A stretch of 64,000 nt of DNA from Plasmodium brasilianum (Eukaryota; Apicomplexa; Aconoidasida; Haemosporida; Plasmodiidae). The translations under genes and the position numbers were made by a program. The notes under the pieces are model-generated. The model worked only from the letters and a program-made list of their open reading frames with translations. It was not told where the DNA came from and ran no database searches. The DNA lies in NCBI RefSeq assembly GCF_023973825.1, contig NC_090123.1, positions 2,029,501 through 2,093,500 of the forward strand, in the 5' to 3' direction. Position 1 is the first letter of the stretch. Each line of letters begins with the position of its first letter. Below, piece by piece: positions 14,401-27,970 of this stretch.

Positions 14401-15657
14401 AGTAAATAATATTTACTGACAGTGTTAAAGAGATATATTCATACAGTTATCAAATGCATTAAAAATTGAAAAAATAAATAACAAATTTTAATCTATTTAT
14501 TTGAACATTTATATTAATAATTAGAGAAAAATTATTACGAAAGTTCAACATTTTTGTTTAATTTCATATAATATTGCATTTACATGAAATTATAATAATT
14601 TTATTTTTTATTGTAATGTTCTAACAAAATCTTTTTTTTTTTAACCATATTGTATGATTATTTTCTTTATAAGTATAATCTAATAATTTTTCATATTTTG
14701 AATAAGTTGTTAAACGTATTTTTATTAATAAATATACGTTAATGTCCATTTTACTAATTGAAATTTAGTCCTAATGGAATCATTCGTATACAAATGTGGC
14801 AACATATATATCCAGTAGAACGCTTATATATAATAATTTATACTAATTTAAAAATATTAAATTTCATAATGTTTACCATGAGTAATGAACTTTATGTAAT
14901 TCACATATATAGAATGATTAGACAAGTTCGTACATATTAATCCCATGTATTTGCATTAACTATAGCAAAAATTTAGTGTAATTTATATATTATTAATTCT
15001 CACCAAGGGATAAAAGGAATTAAATATAAAAAACTATTTATAAAGTTATAACATTATAATGGAATACATCAAAAATAAATAACAAAGAAGAATAAAAAGA
15101 AACATACTATAAGTACTTATGACTATTTTTCTTAGAGATTATATGTTATTTTTCACGTAAAAGTTTAAAAAGTGTCATTTACATTAATACAGGTAAAAAA
15201 TAATTATACATATAAAATTTATAACTAAAAAATAAAGGATATAATACATATTTTATTGATAATTTTATACAAGAATTCTTGTATTGCTTATTATTGTTAC
15301 TTATATGTAATTTTTTATATTTAGCTAATGAGATTTTTTTTTATAAGAGGAAATATTAATTTTATAAAAAAATATATACTCATCTTTGTTTTGATATCAA
15401 AAAAGGAATAGGATGCATCTACTATTGTGATAAATTCTTTTAATGTAAAATGAGATAAGAAGATTATAAAGGAAATAATAATGTATTCAATTAATTTCTA
15501 GTTCTAATATGAACACTTCTGTAGTTTATTAATTTCTTTTTTCTCTTAAATAATAATGATTTTAAAATTACTATATTGATAAATAAAAAGATATAATTTC
15601 ATATTTTTCTTTCTTCTTATTATTTACAACGAACTAAAATAGCAACGAATTGTCATT
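8441..15657. other. 7.2 kb spacer between divergent STP1 genes
   Basis: No intact gene was seen. A 51-codon frame at 9390-9545 (plus, starting MLTAYEIYEKLLEYTC) has a more protein-like composition than its surroundings but no recognised relative. A decayed coding stretch lies at 11758-11940. Frames at 12142-12350 (minus), 13834-14022 and 14758-14940 (plus) are short and unsupported. Both STP1 promoters should lie at the ends of this spacer; a short match (GTCATT before the ATG) is shared by the two starts. Confidence 0.5.
11758..11940 (+). pseudogene. decayed exon of an unidentified subtelomeric gene
   Basis: One frame of 61 codons reads as protein with only two stop codons. It contains QLQKFLNEYGTRKKY, then ISNFKSVE, a TAG, then LKYVNELHEVAESHSF, and ends at a GTAAAA that could have been a splice donor. 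The amino-acid mix (Glu, Asn, Lys, His, Gly) is unlike translated intergenic A/T tracts. It may be a relic of a variant surface gene such as a PIR or STP1 relative, but I could not match it to a family. The rest of the gene is not recognisable nearby. Confidence 0.4.
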
Positions 15658-18235
15658 ATGAAATGGGTAAAATATATTCTTCCTTAATATACCTAAATTT
15701 AGATATAAACTGTTTATTAATAAAAAAAACCGTCATATTTTAAATAATATAAAATTTGATGAAAAAATAATTCCTAATTATTCTTTTAATTTTAGAATTT
15801 CAGTGGACAAGGTTATGGGGTTTTCGAATATTTTAGTAATCCACAATTTAAGGAAATTATAGAATATATTAAAAAGGAAACTCCTAAATTAAAGTCTATA
15901 AGACGTAAAAATGAATTTAGAGAAAAATGCTTACGTTTTGCTGAATATGTAATTGAAAAAAAGTATAAAAATCCACCTAGGTTTAAACAAGAAAATTGGG
16001 AAGCAGCACTTAAAACATGGGTAAAGCATTTTTTCTTCAAAAAGAAAACTAAATATGGCATCTGTCCTGTTATTTTTGAGAAGAACGATAGAGATCTTTT
16101 AGAATTAACATATAAGGCAGAGGATTTCTTTGAAAAAAAAGAAAAAGAATTAAAAAAAATAAAACACTTAAAAGAAAAAAAAGAAATTTCAAATAATTGC
16201 ATTAATGATAATAAATGTAAACGTTCATGTGAGGAATATAATGAATGGATTATATCTATGCAGAAAGAATTTGAAGAAAAACAAGTCTTTATTTTAGACA
16301 ATTCTAATAAGGAATTTACAAAATTAAAGGATAAAAAAACATTGAGCGACTTGCTTAAATCTGATACATTTGAAGAAATTCCTAATTGCTCATACAGGGA
16401 AGCAGCTGTTAATGCTGAACCTGTATCTGAGGAAAAAGAGGAAGCTCCTGTAGTAAAACCAAAAGGAGCTCCAAAAGAACAAATTATGAGTTCAGCTGGA
16501 GAAGATGGGCAATCTATGGAAGCTGGAGTTCCATCTGAAAGAAATGATCAAATGCCACAAGAAACGTGTACTTCTCATTCAGATCAAGTACAACGTGAAA
16601 AAGAATCCTTACATGAAGGTCCCCATAAAGATACTGAAACTAATAGTGGAAAAAACGCACAATATGAACAGAAAAGACTGTTACAAATTCCAGGAAATTC
16701 TGAAACAACAGTTAAAGGAAATGTAATTTCACCTCAAGAAAAACCCCTAACTGATGTCCATGCAACTACTTTTAAACCTGCTGCACTATCAATTCCTAAC
16801 TTACCTTCTGTAACATCTGGCATCCTTAAAAAGCCTGGTAGCACTAATGCTTGTTATTTTTATATTTTTGAAATAACTACAATATAAAATACATATATAT
16901 AAGGTTTAATTACAGGTGACAATGGAAGTACTCGTATGACGCATATACCGCCTCTTTTAATAAGCCTTCTAATTATTATATTATTTTCTTTTATTATTAA
17001 AGTAAAATAAATGTAAAACATTAAAAATATTATAAAGATTTCCTTACTAAAATAATTTGTTTTATAAATACATTTTGCTAAAATTGTAGTATTTTTTAAC
17101 AGGGTTGTTTAAAAAAAAAAAAAAGATAAAAAGAAGAGAAGTTAAATTTCTGAGAATATTAGTACCTTCCTATTATAAAAGAAGTAAATTTTTAAGACAA
17201 AGTCATTTGGAGCACCCAATAAATGAAGAAGAAGAAATAATTAAAAAAATAAAAATACAAGAACATAATATGAACAAAAATGAAAATGTATCATACGGAA
17301 AAAAGGACAGATCCATAACTATTATAGAAGTACATATGGAAATACTGGAAGAATGCAGAAATAAAGAATGGGAATATAACAAAGGAGAATTTTTAGCAAT
17401 ATGCCAAGAAGTATTAACAAAAAAAGAAAATAGAACCTACACTAACTTAAAAGATGATGCAGTAGTAATGGATAATATTAAAAGTACCAATGAAATTGAA
17501 AAACAAAAAAGTCTATGGAGTAAATGGGTGGAAAGACATAAAATGTTTTTGGAAAAATTGAGAAAAAAGGATTGGTTTAACAATCTGAAAAATGATTGGA
17601 AAGAAGAAAAATCATACATAAAAAATAGTGAAAAATTAAGAAAATATCTTTCAAATGAAAATGAAAAAGATCCATTTTTAGAAAGAAAAAAAGATATATG
17701 GAGACGTTGGGTATCAAGGAAGGGTACTATTGTAGAAAAATATTTGGAAGAGGACTTGTTTGAAAAATTGAGAGAGGAAATATATAATATGATAGATACA
17801 TATGAAAATGAAGGAAGAAAGGATGATATATTATTTATGAATAAAGAAGAATTGGAAAACAAAGAAAATTATGAAGTATTATATAAATACTTTAAAACAA
17901 AATTATTAGAAAAACTGTGTATACTAGTATTTATGATTGTACTAGAGGAATGTAAAAATGAGGAGTATATAGAAAATATGGAATCACATTTCGATAATTC
18001 TATAAATGAATGTATAACAGGAAAAAACTTAGATATTAAACCAGAAATTGAGGAAAATTTAATTGATATTAACGGAGATGTTTTAGGGAATATAAAAAAT
18101 AATAAAAATTATGCTTATGAAGGAGAAGACTGTTTCAGAGAAGAATTGAAAGAATGGATAAGAGAAAATGATGCATACATAAATTCCTTAGATAGTGATA
18201 ATAACATAGACGAATGCTATCAAGTGGTAGAATAA
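15658..18235 (+). CDS. STP1 protein, second copy, four exons, about 760 aa
   Basis: Proposed exons are 15658-15666 (MKW, tentative), 15796-16837, 16916-17001 and 17090-18235. Exons 2-4 are firm: acceptor TTTTAG at 15795, donor GTAGCA, an 86-base exon 3 with the membrane segment (LLISLLIIILFSFII), and exon 4 starting YFLTGLFKKKKKIKRR. The 9-base first exon was chosen because the preceding GTCATT matches the other STP1 copy and GTAAAA follows. Exon 2 carries CINDNKCKRSC followed by EEYNEWIISMQKEFEEK and a Glu/Pro/Ser-rich spacer. Exon 4 holds the tryptophan-rich cytoplasmic domain (LWSKWVERH, DWFNNLKNDWK, DIWRRWVSRKG). With this start the CDS is 2283 bases, the same as the minus-strand copy although the outer parts have diverged strongly. 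If exon 1 is wrong, the true start lies elsewhere upstream of 15796. Confidence 0.85.
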
Positions 18236-19974
18236 TACATACTATATATTAATAAAGACAAATTCAAAATATATTTGAATAATAATCAGGAGAAGTTGTA
18301 CGATATCTATGAAATAAATTTCTTAAATTTTGTTATAATCTAAGGAAGAAAGAAAAAGTAGAATGCAAAGAAATGTGTTATGTAAAATAGAAAAACAGGC
18401 ATAGTATATGAAGATTCAAACGTTTTTATTTAAAAGATATTCCAAGATTATATAATTGTTTATATTCTTATTAGAATATTTCTACAAAAGTTATAGTTAC
18501 ACATGATTCAATAAAAATAGCAATATTTTAATGTGTATATAAAACAAATAGTAATTTTTATAAGTTATATAATAGCATATTTATTTAAAAAGTTTTAAGC
18601 AATGTTTTTTTTTTTTTGATTGCTTAATAATAGTTTTTTTTTATTGAAATATTTGGATATATTAAATTTTTTACATATATTATTAAATTGTATTTATTTT
18701 ATTATCTATATTTTAGATAAGTATATAGTAAAATTGTCGGTGCCCGGTTCCCATGAAATTGATATTAATGCGTATATCAGGATCTTATATAAAAAATTTT
18801 TTTTAGTATATATATATTACATTATTTGTTAATTCTTAAATTTTCATAAATTTCACTTTAGAAATAATAAAAAGAATGCATTATTTTATATTATATAAAA
18901 ACAATAATATGTCAATTAAAATAAGATGGTACAATTATATAAAACTGTTAAATTGGATAATACGTTTTAAAATAAAAACGTTTGTACGTTAATTGAATCC
19001 TAGAATATAAATTTTATATTTTTACTGTATAAATTTTTTTCATGTCGTAGGTTCATGTCACATTTTAATAAAACATGTGTCATATAAAAAATTTGTGTTA
19101 TTTTATTTTTTTTTTCTTTCATTCCTATCAATACTGTTGTATGTAGTACAAATATTTATATTTTTTAATTATAACGTAATTTTTAGAGGGTATAAACTAT
19201 ATATAGCCGAAAGATCATTTTTTGGATGATAAGCAACAAATTAATAACTATATACATTGTATAAGCTAATGCACCAATTTTCACAGCATATATTATATTT
19301 ATACTAATTCTGAAATAAAATCCCTATGAACTAAAGAAGTCATTTTATTTTAATTTTATTATGGAAATTATTGATTATAAAAATTTAGAATTGTTCTGTT
19401 CGAATGTTAATATATATATATATATATATTCTTTTTTTTTTTGGAACGTTTAGGAATATTATTGGATTTACAAAAAATTATTTTTTTTTTTATTGCTTTT
19501 TATATAAATTTGTTGAAAATGTTTACAAAAATATATTTAAAATTATATATGATTTTTTATACTTTATATTTATATTCTATTTATATATCTTTATGGGTTT
19601 TTAAGTATAAAAGGACAATGCAAATACATATAAATTTATATCGCTATCTTGTAGATAAACAGTTATTATTTTTCTTAATTAAAAATATTGTAAAATTAAA
19701 CAATACTAATATGAAAGAAAAAATGTAATCTTTTATTATAGTAAAAAATCAGAATTATATTTTTTATTTAGGGATGTTCTAATTTATATTGCATGGCCTA
19801 ATGATAACATAGCTGAGAATTTAACTTATAATTTTTGATATCTTAAATTAAATGTATTATAAGAAAATTTCCATTAAATGTACATTTATAATATTATAAA
19901 TAATAAAAATATATTTTTTTCATTAATCGTATCCTAGATAAATATTTTGTTAACTAGAACTGTGAAGATGGAAC

Positions 19975-20480
19975 CTTAAATTCAACAACCGATATATTAT
20001 TATCAGAAAATGAGAAAGAACAAATAATATATAATTAAAGATATATTATTTAAAATTGGATAAGATGATTCTGAAAATGAAAGTGATTATATTGAATCGA
20101 CTTATTGATGAAAAGATTAGTGTAATGTCAAACATAATTCAAATTTTACGGAAAATAAATTAATCAAGAAATGAGTGTTTATTATATGTTAGTCATTTGA
20201 GGTGATAAATATATTTTTGTTTTTGAAAAATAATTATATAGAGGATTTAATTCTATATATTAATATCGGAAATATACCAATATTACTCAGAAAAAAAGTA
20301 TAGAATATTTAGCATGTATGGATATCTCTTTATTACTTACCTTGTAAGAATACTTTTGTTTATAATATTTTTGTTGCATTTTTTATTTCTTAATCCTTTA
20401 GTAAATTTATTGTTTGTTAAGGAATAAATTACGAAGAACAATATTTTACTCTAACGATAGAGGTACAACTACAATGAACT
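19975..20480 (+). pseudogene. decayed exported-protein-like gene, copy 1
   Basis: Broken frames give protein-like pieces separated by stops and frameshifts: SENEKEQIIYN, LKDILFKIG, DDSENESDYIESTY, HNSNFTENKLIKK and, further on, LRRTIFYSNDRGTTTMNLV followed by a hydrophobic stretch. The block matches another near 55 kb; both contain ATAATATATAATTAAAGATA. Both relics lie about 2.4-2.5 kb upstream of a fam-l gene. The parent family is unknown; acidic middles with a C-terminal hydrophobic end occur in several Plasmodium exported proteins. Confidence 0.45.
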
Positions 20481-22120
20481 TAGTTACTTTATTTTGTAGT
20501 TTAATGACTATTTATGTACTTGTAAATTTTATAAAATACATAGTTGGTGTTTGAGAAAATTAGTTATATCCAATTTGCATTTCATATATTGTTTTTATAA
20601 ATAATATTCTTCATGCATCTAATGAAGTTTTTCTTTATACTTAATGGAATTATATTCTTAGCAAGAGCAATCGTTTCATAATTATAAATTTTTTCTTATG
20701 AGCACTGAATATAATATAAATATATATGGATACATAAAAGTAGAAAAAAATATATTAAATAGTTTTAACATTTTGCATGTATATACATTAGTTCTATTAT
20801 AATAATGAATCATTTTCTGGGGTAATTTAATACTCTTATGAATTGTATATAAATATATATTTTTCTAAGCATATAAAAGTAAAATTGATATTTCTCAATA
20901 TTCATAATATAAATATTTACTTTATAAGAAAAATTTATACGTACAATATGTATCATGTCTATTTACATTGTGATAAGTATGAGATCGTTTAAATTAATTT
21001 ATAAAATTAGACTTAATATAACTTCTCTAACCTAGTGAATTAATTAATATTTTTAAAAATTATATAATTTTTTTTTTTTTATTGTTCTATGTGATCACTT
21101 GAATGAACATTTAAAAACATATTTAATACATTAGTTTAATTTTCATTATATTACGTTGTTCTTCGTATATTAAAATCAAAAACATATCTGTTCTCGTGTT
21201 TATATGTATTTTTTATGTAAAAGTAAATATAGCAAGTCATATTTATAAAAAAACTATTATGTGAAATATATGTTTTATAACTTATTTGATATAAAGATAT
21301 TTTCAGTAGATATTTTTTTTTTGTGCGAGTATGAAATTATGAATACATTAGTATATAATTCTTTTTTAAAGTTTAAATTATTAATAGAAGATTATCGATT
21401 TAAGAATTCTTGAAAGATTATTTTTATTTAGAGTTTTAAAAATTTATACGATTACTTTTTATGTTATGTAATTTTTTGTGCTAAGAACATTTTTAAAAAA
21501 TTAATTATATGTGAAACATATATTGATAAAAAAAAATTATATTGACTTTGCTATCGAATTAATTAAATAACTAAATTATATTAACTATAATGTTTTTATG
21601 TAATATACCTTGTACAAAATTTCTCTATAAATATTTAATAATTTTTTATTATATTTCTTATAAATATGTATATAACATTAAAAAAGAAAAAGGTAATATA
21701 AAAAAGGTCGATGAATTTATAAACATTTCTTATAGACATAATAGTATAAATAATATTTAATTAAATACTATAACCTTCAATATTTATATTAAGGAAGTAA
21801 ATGATCAGTTCTTATATATCTTCCAAATATATACTTTTCTAGTAGTTCATATACTATAAATTTGATGTTATAAATACATTATAAATCATAATATAAAGTG
21901 TATTATTATAAAAGAATTAACAAATATACGACGAAGAGAATAAAAAGAAAAGTTGTAATAAATGTTGTTTTCTTCATTTATTATTGTATTATTAAATTTA
22001 TTAATAATATTATGGGAATAACCAGTTTTTCCTTGATATATAAAATAAAAAGATATACAAATTAATAAGGATACATCAATTAAATGAGTTATACTTAATA
22101 TACAGAATAACGTATTATGT

Positions 22121-22160
22121 ATGCTCTCTACATTCTATATTTTCTATATATTCCATACTT
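22121..22160 (+). promoter_or_regulatory. conserved upstream block of fam-l gene at 22536
   Basis: This stretch contains CTCTACATTCTATATTTTC, about 410 bases before the ATG. Near-copies occur at the same distance before five other fam-l/fam-m genes (near 26681, 31725, 46545, 57045 and 60695). The fixed distance and retention across both subtypes suggest a shared promoter or 5'-UTR element. This is inference from position and similarity only. Confidence 0.45.
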
Positions 22161-22535
22161 GGTCATATTATGAAAACATATATATAATTTTTTATTTTAT
22201 TTTGTAAATTAAAAAAATTATTATTTAATTAATTTACTGTATTTAATAAATAACTTATATACACTGAATATTTATTGATGAATTATATTTATAGTATATT
22301 TTATAATGTTACATTTTTATAAATAATATTAACATAACAATTTTAGATTATATTTTTGAAGTTATATTTCCCTTTCTCATTGTAAAACAAATTGTAATTA
22401 TACATTATTTTTAATAATTTTATCAAAAAAAAAAAAAAAAATTAAATAAATAATAATAGGGTTCTATATCATTAAAATTATCTTATTGTTAATTATATCA
22501 TTTCTTCGTTTATTAGCGTATTAAATACTTATATT

Positions 22536-23579
22536 ATGGAACAAAAATTTAAGTCTTTAATATATAATAAAATTCCTACATTTATATTTTTAACTTGGAT
22601 ATGTCATTCTTACATTTATATGGTTATAATAATGTCTTTTAAGTGTATATATATTATTTATTTTTTTCTATTTTTATTATTGTTAGTGTTTTGTTTTACT
22701 GAGAATTTATTCATTTGATTAAAAAATAATTTTTTTCTATTTTTTCAGAGTAGGCAAAGTAAATCATTGGTTGAATGCTACAACCAACATAGAAGGTTAT
22801 ACGCAAAAAATTACCGTTTACTGGCAATATATAAGCAAGATAAGGATTCAAGTATTGTGTATTTAAAAAAAGAGATACGAAATCGAGTAAACAATATAAA
22901 TGATATGTTTAATAATGAAAAATATTCCTCGGAAATAATTGAACAATTAAATGGGAGTTCACAAGGAAATAAAAGAAGACATCAAAAAGATATGAAAAAT
23001 AAATCTTGTATATTTGAAACTAAAAAATATTCCCATTTAGAAAAAAAAATCTTCAAAGAACTTGATTATATAGATTTTCTCAAAAACAACAAAACAATTA
23101 GTGATAAGATTTACAAAAAAATAATGATTAAAAAATGCGGATTACGAGTAGCCTTACCAATATTACTGCTTTTTGTATTAGCGATATCGTTCATATTAGA
23201 TAATTTTTGTGAATGTGGGCTTACACATGGTTTGTTTAAATTAATAATTCTTATTTCACCTGCCGTAGGTGCTAGTCAACTTCAACAATATACATATCTT
23301 AAAGATGTTAATAATCTTTCAAAAATCTTTACAAATGACACTTCTCCCGCTCTAGCAATTTTGCATATGTGGTTGACGAAATCACCTTTAAGCTGGTTCA
23401 CAAATTCTGTTATAAAAACAAAAAATAATATTAAAGCAAACTACTGTGTAACAGGTTTTTTTGGTTTCCTTATATATTTTGTACCTGTTTCCTTACTAGG
23501 AATCATACTTATATCAAGAATTGTTTATTATCATAAAAAAGTTAAAAAATATGAAAAAATTAAGTTCAGGAAAAGATAA
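22536..23579 (+). CDS. fam-l-type exported protein (fam-l/fam-m superfamily), 305 aa
   Basis: Two exons: 22536-22622 (29 codons) and 22749-23579, joined in phase 0 with a GTTATA donor and TTTCAG acceptor. Exon 1 (MEQKFKSLIYNKIPTFIFLT) is a hydrophobic signal. A PEXEL-like pentamer RLLAI sits at residues 52-56; unlike its relatives it lacks lysine at the fifth position. A charged variable linker follows, then the subtype core CIFETKKYSHLEKKIFKELD. Membrane segments lie at about 163-181 and 267-289, separated by a loop of about 85 residues, and the protein ends YHKKVKKYEKIKFRKR. The family is known in P. malariae and its relatives, occurs with fam-m genes, and has been modelled with an RH5-like fold; its role is not proven. 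The next gene (27092) is fam-m type in the same direction. Confidence 0.9.
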
Positions 23580-26500
23580 AATGAATAATAGAAAATATCT
23601 TTCTGTATGTAATGAAAACTTCAATTTGAACTAATATATATAATATATTAAATGATATTTGTATGTGTACAATCATAGCTGCTTATATTTTATGAATGTA
23701 CGCACATGTACCTGATATCATTGATACACATCATTGAAAAAAAGATGTTCTTATGTTTTTTTTGTATTTGAGTATTTTAATATTTTTCACTTTGTAGTTT
23801 AATTCATAATTTTAACTTAATTTTTTATTTTGTCTTTATGTATATATATTTTTTATTTCTATAGATTCCAATGAAAAATATATACTTGTGAGTTATAATT
23901 AATATATTGTAGGGAAATTTGTATAATTTTATTTCTGACTAGTGTTAATTTGAATTTTAACTATAAATAATACTATTTTATATTTTTTTAATTTTATCTA
24001 GTCTAAAATAGATAATTGTTGACTTATTTTGAAAAAAGTTTGATAAGATTTAAATTGGAAAATATGTATCTTTTTTTTGTCTTCAGTTATATAAAATTAA
24101 ATGCATTTTGTTTTATTGGCGTACATGGATATATATATAAATATATTATATAAAAAAGACCTTTCTATTTATTATGGAAAATAAGTTTTATGAGAAATAT
24201 ATTATTGAATTATTTCCTGGTAAAACTTATTGAAAGGACTTTTATATTTTTTTTGGAGTGATATAAAATATAAATATATAATAAGATATCATTACTAAAT
24301 TGCAGGTACTTAAAATAGGTTAATAACTTTGTAATTCTAAATATGTACATTTAAAGGTAGAATTACCGTCATTTATTACTTTATTATTGTGATTAATTTT
24401 AGTGTTAATTCTATATCTCAAAAATTAATTCTATACATATTATATTGAAATTTTATAAATATAGAATATATATTTTATATTTTTTACAATATTAATAGTT
24501 TAAGTTCATAAATTAAACGTAGTAAAAATATGATTATATAACATGAATATATACATTTTTTTTTTCATAATCAAAAAATTTCAAATACATTCATATCTAT
24601 CGAAAAAGATATATTATTATTAGGGGCAATGAAAAAATATATAAGTTTTCTACGTTCATATAATAATTTACTAATATTTTTTTAGTTATATTTCCTCGTT
24701 TTTTTATGTTTATTAATATATTATATAATTAGTTAATATTATTTTATAGATGTATGAAAATATAGGTAGGTTATATTGAAAAACACTAATTAATTTATAT
24801 TAATAATGCTCATTATTTAAATAAAATTAAATTAAAAACATATAATTATTTTTTGTAAGTGATTTGTAATTACATTACTTTTATTTTCGATTACATGGGT
24901 GTTAATTAATTCTATTAAAAAATTTTTTATATTTTTGCAGAAGTTTTAAATAAATAAGTGTAATAATTTGATATTAAAAATAATAAAGAGTTTTTAAAGT
25001 TAAAAAATAAAAAAAAGTCATAGAATATGTGTTGTAAATGTAAAAATATTTTAAATACATATTAGACAATAATATTAAATGATAAAATAATAATTATTCC
25101 AAATGATTATAGGTTTGAGAATCTTATAAACTAAAAATACAATAAATTTGTATAAAAAATATGTTTAGACGATAGCTTTTCCGATTATAATATTGTATCT
25201 ACGGGTGAATAAAATAACAATATTTCTTTAATACGAATATATATATAAGAGAGCAATTCATATATGATTTTCCTGTTAAAGAATGAAAAAAACAAATATA
25301 TTTTAAGAGAACTAAACTATTTGTATATCATTTCTTATTTTAGTAAAAATATAAATAGTTTAAAAAATATACAATATTTTAAGAAACAAAACTTAAAAAA
25401 TTTTTATAAATTATGAATATTTCTGAAACAGAAAAGAGTTTTTATAAGTAATTGTTCATAATAATTACATTACTATACGAGCGTATTTTTCAAAATTAAT
25501 TTTATAATATATATATGGATTATTATGAATTTTAAAAATGGATGTTTTTTATTATATATGGGAATATCAGTTATGAATGAAAATATTAAAAGGAAAAATC
25601 ATAGTATCAAGCAAAAATAACTACATAAGTGTCTTTCTAAGTGGAAAGATGAATGAATAAATACTGTAAAATGTTAAATATATAATAATGTTAATTTTAG
25701 TAATATTTATATTGCTTTTTAATTTTTTAATTGTTCTCAAGGAAAAGTAATGATTTTTAAGAGAATAATTAAATAGTGATGCATTTCAAATGTTTAAATT
25801 TATATTTTGTGAGTATAATATATTTATAATTTTAATTCCTTTGGTTACAGAATATAAATATTAATGTTTGATATATTTTCTTTAAAAATTTTTATAATAA
25901 AATATATTTTTTTATGTATTTATATCCATTTATTTTATTGAACCTTTAAAATGTGATTCTGACATAATATATTTTTTAAGGAAAAAATATATAATAACTT
26001 GTGCTTTCTAAAAATAACAACAGAAAAATTGTCAAATAATAAATTTTAGTAAATTACATTGTTATTCTTTCTTATTATCCATGTATATATTATACACTAT
26101 ATATACATTGTTATTATATGTTAATGTATTCATATGAAATAATATGAAAATAATGTAAATGTATATTGTATATCTACTACAATTTTAACTCTAATATACT
26201 CTTTTTAAAAATATGTCAATATTTATTCTAAATATAAGTAATTAATTAAAAAAAATAGTTAATAAATTAAGTAGATAAATATAATGAATTTTCATTTTGA
26301 TATAATAGCATAAATTAAACTTCAAAAAATATAATAACTCTAATATGTTAAGCTAAAATAAAAAGTATTCATTATTATATAATAGAATACATGTGTATTT
26401 ATAAATTAGGTAGTACCATATAAATAGGAATTATTAAAAAAATTATGCAAAATGAATGATTGCTTGTCACTACGGAGGAATTAGTGGATGTATTATAATT

Positions 26501-27091
26501 AGCATAACATAATATGTTTTATTTTTTTATTACTTCTGATATTATAATAATAAACATATTATTATAAATAAATAGTTTTCCAAATAGATGATATTTATAA
26601 AATTAGAAACTTTAATATAAAAGTATACTTAAATTAGTAATTGTTATATTAATCTATAGAGGGATCTTTTATATATATGTTCTCTAAATTCTGTACAGAA
26701 GATAATCTCAATATTTACAAATAATAAGAAAACGTTTATTTATTTCCTAATTAATTCTGAAAAAAAATAAATAAAAATTATTTAATGAATGTACTATATT
26801 AAATGAACAAATTATATATTTTAAATATTTATGAATCAATTAATATTATTATTTAATTTTAATTAAAGTGAGTTTTTTTTATATAAAGTTATGATAAAAA
26901 TTATGTAATATATTTTTACTGTTATTTAATTTTTTATATGTGATACTTTATACAATAATTATATACATTTTATTATATTTTTACAAAATAAAAAAATTAA
27001 ATTTTTACATAAATATTGTGTTAATTATAATTAAAAATATAATATATAATTGTTAGCTTCTTAATATTTTATAAAATTATAAGACTACATA
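23580..27091. other. intergenic between fam-l and fam-m
   Basis: No gene recognised. The first 700 bases resemble the 3' flanks of other fam genes, for example AATAAGTTTTATGAG near 24181, compared with similar sequence near 48530, 58999 and 62565. The last 450 bases are the conserved 5' flank of the following fam-m gene. Confidence 0.5.
26676..26700 (+). promoter_or_regulatory. conserved upstream block of fam-m gene at 27092
   Basis: TTCTCTAAATTCTGTACAG lies about 411 bases before the ATG, aligned in position with the CTCTACATTCTATA block of the fam-l genes but more diverged. Confidence 0.35.
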
Positions 27092-27970
27092 ATGGAAAAA
27101 AGAATTAATTTAATTAAATTTATTAAACTTTCTGTATTTCTATTTTTAAATTTGATTTTCCACTTAAACAATGATGTGGTATGACAAAATTATTTATATA
27201 TTTTTGTATTATTGTTATTTTTTATATTTTACTTTTATTAATTTCGTTTTTAACACTAAATTTTGTTTACTATTATATAGCAAATATTTACATTATTCTT
27301 TTAGAGTATAATTAGTAAATCCGTAGATGATAACTTTTATCTTGGTAGAAAATTAGATACAAGATTTTATCGATCACTATCTAAATATAAACAAGATAAA
27401 AATTCAAACAATATTTGTTTAGGAGAAAGATTTTCAAATAAAGGAGCAAACGAACGAAGAGATATATTAAATGATGAAAAAGTAGTCAAAAAAAAAAATC
27501 AACAATTAAAGAGAAGCTCATTAAATAATGCGCAATATTTTACAGAAATTGTAGATTATAATAAAGGGATGTTTGATGGAAAGCATTTCCATTTTCAAAA
27601 AAAATGGATTAAAAAAAAAGATTACGATAACTTTCTTGAAAAAAATAGAAGAATTCGTGATATATCATTAAAAAAAATAGGGTTCAGAGATTACGGATTT
27701 GCAGTTATTATAATTTTTATATTACTACTGTTAGGAATAGGATATCCCATATTACTAGGATTAGGGCATCTGAATACTGTAGGGGAAAAGATTAAGAAAT
27801 TACTAGAAGCAGCTTCTATAATAGAAAGTAATAAAGAAATAGCATCCTATACTTATATATTAACCTTTGCTGTGAATGTTATTATATTATCTATCATACT
27901 AATAATAGCTATGACAAAAATTTTTAAAAATAATGAAAAATATAATAAAATTAAGTTAATTTATGGGTAA
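27092..27970 (+). CDS. fam-m-type exported protein (fam-l/fam-m superfamily), 250 aa
   Basis: Two exons: 27092-27178 (29 codons, MEKRINLIKFIKLSVFLFLN) and 27305-27970, with GTATGA donor and TTTTAG acceptor, phase 0. The true exon 2 starts well before the first internal ATG; the frame is open from the acceptor. The PEXEL-like pentamer is RSLSK (52-56). The subtype core is AQYFTEIVDYNKGMFDGK followed by HFHFQKKWIKKKDYDNFLE. Membrane segments lie at about 160-183 and 211-232 with only about 28 residues between them, and the end is KNNEKYNKIKLIYG. The short loop between membrane segments separates this subtype from the fam-l type, whose loop is about 60-85 residues. The first half is alignable with fam-l. 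Function is unknown; export to the red cell is inferred. Confidence 0.9.

Larger units (their letters stand above)
18236..22535. other. intergenic with a decayed exported-protein gene
   Basis: Frames at 18620-18832 and 19404-19728 (plus) are rich in Phe, Ile, Leu and Tyr and are not credible genes. A decayed gene lies near 19975-20480. The last 450 bases belong to the conserved 5' flank of the first fam-l gene. Elsewhere I see only A/T-rich DNA. Confidence 0.5.

Noticed and set aside
19404..19728. Plus-strand frames of 66 and 95 codons
   Set aside because: Low-complexity Tyr/Ile/Phe/Leu sequence including a TA microsatellite; no family core, splice sites or conserved flank.
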